NCBI RefSeq assembly: GCF_029168945.1
Contig: NC_083610.1
Coordinates: 71,105,580 to 71,169,579, forward strand
Reading direction: 5' to 3'
DNA length: 64,000 nucleotides
From: Cannabis sativa
Lineage: Eukaryota; Streptophyta; Magnoliopsida; Rosales; Cannabaceae
Positions within the stretch are counted from its first letter, which is position 1. Each line of letters begins with the position of its first letter. The position numbers and the translations under genes are program-made. The notes under the pieces were generated by a model. That model saw only the letters and a program-made list of their open reading frames with translations. It was not told the DNA's origin and did not search any database. Positions 57,390 to 64,000 of the stretch are shown in pieces.

Positions 57390-59243
57390 ATGGTGTTGGA
57401 ACCATTTTTAGTTTGAATTTTAAGTACAAAAACCTATCAGTTGAGAGAGCTTTGGTTAAAACAGCTGCAGCTTGATCAACGGATGGAACATAGCGAACAG
57501 CAAGTTGATTATCCAGAATTTGGTCCTTACAAAATGGAGATCGATTTCAATGAGTTTTGAGCGTGCGTGGAAGACTGGATTTGCTGCAACTGCCAAGGCA
57601 CTTTGATTGTCAACCTAGGTGACAGGAATTTGATGAATAGAGACTTGAAGCTCCTGTAACAGAGATCGAATCCATTTGAGTTCAACAGTTGTATTTGCGA
57701 GAGCTCTGAACTCACTCTCAGTGCTGGAACGTGCTACTACATGTTGTTTCTTGGCAAACCAGCTGATCAAGTTGTCACCAAGAAAGACAAGGTACCCACC
57801 AGAGGATCGACGGTCATCTATACTGCTGGCCCAGTCAGCATCTGAGTAAGCATGAAGAGTCATGACAGAAGAAGGTCGTATCCATAATCCATATTTGATT
57901 GTGCCTTTCAAATACCTGAGTAATTTCTTGCAAGCTTCCCAGTGAACAGATGTATGAGCATGCAAGAACTGACTTAATTTGTTGGTGATGAAAGCCACTT
58001 CGGGCCTTGTTAAAGACAAATACTGAAGTGCACCAAGTGTGCTTCTGTATAAAGTAACATCAGGAAATGGTTCTCCTTCAGTGAGAGAAAGTTTGACAGT
58101 AGAACTCATTGGATTTGGACTTGCCTTGGCACCCTCCATATGTAACTTGACTAATAGGTCTGTAATGTACTTTGTCTGAGACAAGTACATGCCGGTTTTG
58201 TCTCTGTATATTTCCACACTTAAGAAATAATGAACTTGGCCAAGATCTTTCAGAGAAAAGGATTTGTTGAGATCAGTAATGAGACTTGAAATAAGAGAAG
58301 CATTGGGGCCTGTGATTAATATGTCATCGACATATACTAGAAGTATTACCAGATTTGTGCCTTTTCCATAAATAAAGAGTGAACTATCGGCTTTGGAATC
58401 ATGAAATCCCCATGACCTTAGAGTCATTCTCAATTTATCATTCCATGCTCGAGGGGCTTGTTTTAGGCCATAGATAGCCTTGTGTAGCTTGCACACATGA
58501 GTTGGATTATTGGTGTCTTCAAACCCTGGAGGTTGGCACATATTGACAGTCTCATTGAGAGGGCCATTCAAAAAAGCATTACTTACATCTAACAGAGGGA
58601 CATCCCAGTTGTGAGATACAGCCAAGGAGAGTACTGTTCGAACTATAGTAGGTTTTACAAATGGACCAAAGGTCTCTTGAAAATCAATTCCTGCCTCTTG
58701 GAGATATCCTTTAGCTACTAACCTTGACTTGTACCTGTTGAGAGACCCATCTTTATTGAGTTTCACCCTATGGATCCATTTACACCATATGACATTCATG
58801 GAGGAATCATATGGAACTAGAGTCCATGTGTTAGCTTTCTTAAGAGAAAATAGTTCACTGTTCATAGCACCATTCCACTTTGGATTAGATAGAGCATCTT
58901 TTAATGATTTAGGTTCAGTAGGTAAGAGTGACTCTGGTAAAGGGTGCTTTGTGGCTATATATGACTTTGGTTTGAATATGCCACTTTGAGACCTAGTGCA
59001 CATATTATGGGACCGAGATGGACAAGTGGCAGTTGGTTGTTCATTTGTAGGTGCTTGAGGGGTAGGATTAGGTATATTGGTTTGACTGGTAGGTATTTGT
59101 GTTGTGTCAGGGAGTGGTGAGGGGACAACAGTGGTGATACTAGGGTGTTGAACCGGGTTTATGATGGGAGGTGATGAAGGGGCTATTTGTGTAGGAACTA
59201 TGGAAGGTGTCTGTTGTGGAATGCAGTGATCACGGGGGGCCAT
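57390..59243 (-). pseudogene. Ale-type Copia RT and RNase H, nearly intact
   Basis: A 542-residue open frame (57615-59243) begins in a Pro/Ser/Thr-rich linker, then has [18 protein letters not shown], the RT start with [32 protein letters not shown] and catalytic [10 protein letters not shown] (about 58330). RNase H shows [10 protein letters not shown] (about 57840) and [14 protein letters not shown] (about 57720). The frame ends at a TAG (57612-57614) where relatives read VTWVDN, so Trp TGG has become TAG. Coding similarity then resumes (VDNQ, and after a frameshift DQILDNQLAVRYVPSVD) to about 57400. The ATG at 59243 is not the true start; the upstream part is cut off by the insertion at 59266. 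Related to the remnant at 2272-3687. Confidence 0.92.
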
Positions 59244-59265
59244 ATTGCTATTTGAGGAAATAGAG

Positions 59266-61223
59266 TGTAATACCCTGGAATTAAGAAATGAATTAGCAAA
59301 ACCCTAATTAGATAATTATGAATAATTGAGGAATTATATTATTATATAGTTCAATATATGTGAATTAATATGAATTTAAATATGTTAAGACCATGTTGGT
59401 GAGCTAGGGGCATTTTAGTAATTGTGACCCGGGAAGGGTAAAATTATGGAATTAATTTAATTACGTGCTTAATAGAACTATATTATTATATAGTATGCCT
59501 GTGTTATCTTTTCAGGTGTGTTCTGACAGGTTGGCGCGGTATAGTCACAACCGGGTATTTCAGGCTGAACGGGGTTCGGGCCCGAAATGCAATTTGGGAT
59601 TAAAATGTCGGCATTTTATTTGATATTTGATAATCTGAAATTTGTTTGAAATTAAATGTGTGTGAATGACAAATATGCCCTTGAGAGTGCTTATGCATGT
59701 TATGTAGCCCTAAGGGCAAAATGGTCTTCTGACCTTATGTGATTTACTTTGACAAAATGGATTTTTTGAGGAAAAGTAAATGAAAATTCTGGACTCTCTC
59801 TCTCTCCTAACCCGACCCTCTCTCCCTCTCTTACTCTCTTGATTTCAACTTGATTTGTGTGAGGAATAAGCTTGGTTGGAGCTTGATTTTTGGGAATTGA
59901 TTGTGCTAAGCTTTGAGCTAGAGATTGAGGTAGTTTTTACAGTTTTTATTTTTGGATTCATTGCTGAAATCAGCTATGGAAAGAGCATGATTATGTGTTG
60001 ATCTTGTTGTTAATGCATGTATGGAAGAATAGTGATGTTTTTGTGGGATTTAAGGGTTAATTCCTTGAGCTTGTTGTGATTTTGTTGTTGAGCCTTAGAT
60101 GAAATGATTAGGGTATTTTTCTTACTTAAATTCAGGTTTAAATTTGATGGTTGCTGCTGGAAATTGATAGAATTAGGTGAGTTGAAGTTGAAGTTCTTGA
60201 GCTTGATGTTTGCTTAGTTGAAGCATGAAGTTTGTGATTTATATGCAATCTGAATTGAGAAATTATTGTTGGATTTTGATGCATGTTTAGGTGTTTTAAA
60301 CTCCCCAATGTTTGTTATCAATTGAATGTTATAAATTGGAAGTTTTGTTTATGAGTTGGGATGAATTGGATTGAGTTTTGAGCTGAAAATTGTGCTTGAA
60401 GGTGGCTGATTCTGGGTTTTCAACCTAGGTGTCGCGGCATGCTCTGAGCATGCCGCGACCCGCCCTTGTGTTTTTGGGCAGTTTCGAGTTGAATTTCGAA
60501 AATGCGTAACTTTTGATTCCGAATTCCGTTTTGGGAGTTCTTTATATCGTTGGAAAGCTCGTTCCGAGCTCTGTATGATATCTGAATTTTAAATGCCATG
60601 ATTGAATTATATGAGTATGGAATTAGGGGTTAACCCTAAGTGTGAAAAATCCTTGATTTGTGTGACTAGGATTACCGGCACCTGATTAGGAGCACCTGAG
60701 GATTCGGAATCTCTATCTATTGCTGGACAACAGGTAAGACAGTGATTAGCACGTAGAGTATGCGCAGTGGTGCTTATATTGAGAATGATATGCATGAATG
60801 TTTAGTAACCGGGATTAGGGTATTACCCTAATAAGAGCGGTCTAATAGCCTAGGGTTATTACCCTAGTGATATATGTGTATAAATGTCATGCCCTGTTAA
60901 TTAAAATGAGATTTAGGGATTATGCGCTCAAGGCATAATCAGGTTGGACTCGGTAACCATAACCGAGATGAACCAATTCTAAGGCCTTAACGTATTTGGA
61001 CGTGTGAGAGCAACACGTGGGTCTACGCCATGTAGATTTAAATAGATGTGTGAGCGCAACACATAGGTCTACACCACGTAGACATAAATAGGCATGTCAG
61101 TGTGATATGCAGGTCTGTGTCATACAGACATATGTGAATGGCATATTTGTTTAAATAGTATAATGGGCATATTATATTTGTTATGACTTATACTGTCTTG
61201 CTGGGCTTGGCTCACGGGTGCTC
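59266..61223. mobile_element. Tekay/Del-type LTR, interrupted
   Basis: Starts TGTAATACCC like the solo LTR at 39316 and follows it block by block: GAGGAATTATATTATTATATA, CGTTGGAAAGCTCGTT near 60550, the CACGTGGGTCTACGCCA repeats near 61015-61100 and TGGGCTTGGCTCACGGG at 61203. It then breaks at the Angela-like insertion. The rest of the LTR is beyond the right edge. TAGAG (59261-59265) is the presumed left duplication. Confidence 0.82.
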
Positions 61224-63112
61224 TGTTGGAAATTATTTTACCAGGAACTTAGATCTACTCACAAGTATGTTGATTTAACAACCTAAATATGAACTTCTAA
61301 AACAATATGAAATTAAACACATAAGAGTATCCAAAATCTTACAGTGATTGCAGCGGAATATATATGTCTCCTCCCACTCAGATCTCTAACCCTTGATTCC
61401 TTTCTGTAGCAGAGTATAATCAAGATCTGAGCCCGAAAGTCCTTCTTTGTTATCTCTGAAATCTACACAGCCTTCCTCACTATGATTGAGGTATTACTTG
61501 ATGTATGTGGGCACTACTCTAGCACTCATACATTTCGAAACAGTGAAGGAATAGAGAGAGAGAGGGTGGCGGCTCAGAGAGAATTTTCTGAGAGAAAATT
61601 CTTTCAGAATAATGCTGTGAAAAGCTTTTCAGTTGTACAGATGTGTGAAACTCTGAAGCCTTTGCCTTCTATTTATAGAAGACCACCAAGGGCTATGATT
61701 GACATTTTGAACTGAGAAAATCAAAGGGAAAAGGAAGGTAAAGGGCCGGCCTAGGCAATGTGGAAACAAGGCTTGCCTCTTTTCCAACTTTCATTTTCCT
61801 ACACTTGATAGTTTCCCTTTTTGTGAAAAATTGCCAATTTCATTGTTCAACCATATTAATGATAAATCTAATTATTTAATAATTAAAAATAATTATCAAA
61901 TAATATATTATCATTTATTTTATTAATAATGAAACTAATTAAAAGTTCCTAATTAATAAATATGCCCTTCAAAATCTCTATTTACTGTTTTGCCCTTAAT
62001 AAGTGCTAAATTCTCAAACTGACAAGTCTATCTTGAGAATTTTTAATTGATTAATTAAAATCAATTAAATGAGTCCTACAATTAATATCATCTCAACTAG
62101 TGAGGGGACCATGGGTCTATATATCCGAGCTTCCAATAAGCAGATCTAGAATTTACCACTTAAATTCACTGACTTATTAATTCTTCGTTGAATCCACACA
62201 TAGAACTCAGAATTGCACTCTCAGTATATAGAATGCTCTATATGTTCCACCATATAGACACATTATTAGTTATCCATTGTTATAATCCTAATGTGATCAA
62301 TGATCCTCTATATGGATGATCTACACTATAAAGGGACTTAAATTACCGTAACACCCTACAATGTATTTTATCCTTAAAACACTTAACCCTGTATAAATGA
62401 TATTTCAACTAAGTGAAATGAGTACTCAATCATTTATCTCGTTTGGTTAAGCTCGAAGGAAATCACCCTTTGCTTACTATTCGCCAGATAGAAGCTATAG
62501 ATTCCATATTTATGTTAGCGCTCCCACTCAATCGCACTACCGTGTTCCCAAAATGTATGTATTGCCCAGACTAAAGTTTTAGGCTTAACTAACAAATCAA
62601 AGAACACGAATAACACTCTTGAAATTAAGCCTAACCATATCAGGATTTAGATCATGGGATCTAGGATCAACTTATGATATTGAATTGAATAGATGTTTAC
62701 GGTAAGTTTCAAAATCTAATTCAAAGTTCAATATCGGTCCATTCCAATGCATACTCCATGCATCCAACCTGAGCTTTACTTTAACCTATGTTCTGGAAAG
62801 AACATAACATTTCTCCAAATGTAAGTAAACTCTGTTGTAGATTGTCATACAAGTGAAACCCAGTGTTCTGATAAATCTAGGAATACTTTATTCACATAGT
62901 CATGTTTATTTTCCACTGTGTTGACAACACAATAAACATGTTCAAGTATGTGAAAAGGGTTTGGATGAATTTATAAATCAAATAGACAAGCAATTGATTA
63001 AGTGAACCAAAACTTACACAAGTGAATGAAAAAATACTTCTGTCACTTTATTGATATAGAATAATCTGGATTACATTGAAACGTAGTTTTATTTAGGGCA
63101 TAAAACCCAACA
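61224..63112 (-). repeat. Angela-like 3' LTR (1889 bp)
   Basis: On the minus strand TGTTGGGTTTTATGCCC to CCAACA. Aligns with the other five copies of the family. Minus-strand TATA (TCTATAAATAG) near 61670. Confidence 0.93.
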
Positions 63113-63125
63113 AACTCCCACTTGC
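63113..63125 (-). other. Polypurine tract
   Basis: Minus strand TGCAAGTGGGAGTT, identical to that of the pol-less copies. Confidence 0.9.
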
Positions 63126-63141
63126 ACTAATATAAAACAAA

Positions 63142-64000
63142 TCAGTACATTTCAATTAATCCTAAATTCTGACGGTGCTTTTCGAATGAAGTTACTGCCA
63201 AGACTTTGGTGAATGGATCAGCCAAGTTATCCTGCGTATCCACTTTCTCCACCAGTACATCCCCTCTTGCCACATATTCTCTGATAATATGATACTTTCT
63301 TTCTATGTGCTTACTTCTCTTGTGGCTCCGAGGTTCCTTACTGTTGGCTATAGCTCCAGTGTTATCACAAAGCAGGACTAGAGGCCTTTCCATTCCAGGA
63401 ACTACACCAAGACTGGTGAAGAACTTCCTAAGCCAGACAACCTCTTTAGCTGCTTCAGCCGCAGCTATGTATTCTGCCTCCATGGTAGAATCCGAAATCG
63501 CAGTTTGTTTAGCACTTCTCCAAACCACTGCTCCACCCCCAAGAGTAAACACCATCCCAGATGTAGATTTCCTGTCTTCAAGACATCCCTGGAAATCTGA
63601 GTCTGTATAGCCTAAGGGATTCAAAGCACCACCCTTGTAGACTAATACATAATCTCTTGTACTCTTTAAGTATTTCAAAATATACTTAACAGCATTCAAA
63701 TGTACCCTACCTGGATTTGACTGATACCTGCTCACGATTCCAACTGCATAGCAGATGTCAGGTCTAGTGCATAGCATAGCATACATTAGACTTCCAATTG
63801 CAGAAGCATAAGGAATTTTTGCCATGTCTTCTATCTCTTGAGGATCAGTAGGACACTGTTCCTTAGATAGACGGATACCATGTCTAGAGGGCATGTTTGC
63901 CCCTTTGGTATTGGTCATGGAAAATCTCTCAAGAACTTTGTCAATGTAAGTTGTTTAAGAGAGATCAAGGGATCTGTTCTTCCGGTTTCTGACAATCTGA
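63142..64000 (-). CDS. Angela-like pol C-terminus (RT end and RNase H), partial
   Basis: The open frame 63142-63918 encodes the connection and RNase H part of a Copia pol that degrades the RNA of the RNA-DNA hybrid during reverse transcription. Visible are YASAIGSLMYAMLCTRPD, YTDSDF (first catalytic Asp, about 63600), DRKSTSGMVF, DSTMEAEYIAA (catalytic Glu, about 63485), LLCDNTGAI (Asp, about 63360) and a final KHIERKYHIIREYV and LADPFTK. All catalytic residues look intact. The frame extends upstream to the window edge except for one TAA near 63954, where relatives have Gln (LSQTTYIDKVLERF-type), a C-to-T change. The stop is about 30 bp from the polypurine tract. The start is outside the window. 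Confidence 0.9.

Larger units (their letters stand above)
57127..59265 (-). mobile_element. 3' half of Ale-type Copia element
   Basis: The minus-strand element keeps the integrase-RT linker, RT, RNase H, polypurine tract and 3' LTR. Its 5' half lies beyond the Tekay-type LTR inserted at 59266, outside or lost from the window. Confidence 0.9.
61224..64000 (-). mobile_element. 3' part of an Angela-like element with coding capacity
   Basis: A minus-strand element with 3' LTR, polypurine tract and the end of pol. It continues beyond the right edge. It inserted into a Tekay-type LTR; TGCTC (61219-61223) is one half of the presumed duplication. Unlike the copy at 25968 it has a pol reading frame right up to the tract. 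Confidence 0.92.

Overview
The window looks like intergenic or pericentromeric-type DNA of a flowering plant, probably a eudicot. It is AT-rich and filled almost entirely by transposable elements nested in one another. I found no host protein gene and no rRNA, tRNA or CRISPR feature. Species cannot be fixed from the sequence alone.

Layout, left to right. 1-2264: 3' end of an Angela-like Ty1/Copia element (+). It lies in an old Ale-type Copia whose RT/RNase H remnant and 3' LTR follow (2265-3927). 4004-4437: Tourist-like MITE. 5941-7340: inverted-repeat element holding a minisatellite and a 177-bp (GA)n tract. 7489-10121: non-autonomous hAT with an 8-bp target duplication, carrying a 5'-truncated LINE with a 10-bp duplication and a small CACTA-like piece. 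10147-12086: decayed LINE on the minus strand, itself hit by a 287-bp hAT MITE. 12503-12868: fold-back element. 12890-13789: MuDR transposase remnant.

15540-43090: a complete minus-strand Tat-lineage Ty3/Gypsy element (duplication ATAGT), split by four later insertions: a truncated Angela copy (about 17173-19779), an Angela solo LTR (23029-24928, duplication GGTTT), a whole 10.2-kb Angela-like element with gag but no recognisable intact pol (25968-36176, duplication TGATT), and a 2.85-kb solo LTR of Tekay/Del type (39316-42164). Between pol and its 3' LTR the Tat element carries an antisense coiled-coil reading frame with a probable intron.

43868-44362: a palindromic minisatellite. 45885-56087: a complete minus-strand Sirevirus-type Copia (duplication ATCAC) with an extra downstream coding region. 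57127 to the right edge: an Ale-type Copia (minus), interrupted by a Tekay-type LTR, which is interrupted by an Angela-like element whose RNase H end is nearly intact.

How the parts relate. Six long LTRs of the one Angela-like family occupy roughly 11 kb. The copy at 25968-36176 looks young, with LTRs of equal length and only about a dozen differences by eye, yet it cannot encode its own RT or integrase. The copy at the right edge has the same LTR and polypurine tract and does encode an RNase H end, so it represents the kind of partner that could mobilise the pol-less form. Several losses of catalytic residues in the Tat element read as single C-to-T/G-to-A transitions, as expected for methylated silenced DNA. 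No clearly undescribed system is visible. The best candidates for follow-up are the pol-less young Angela-like family, the spliced antisense gene of the Tat element, and the palindromic minisatellite.
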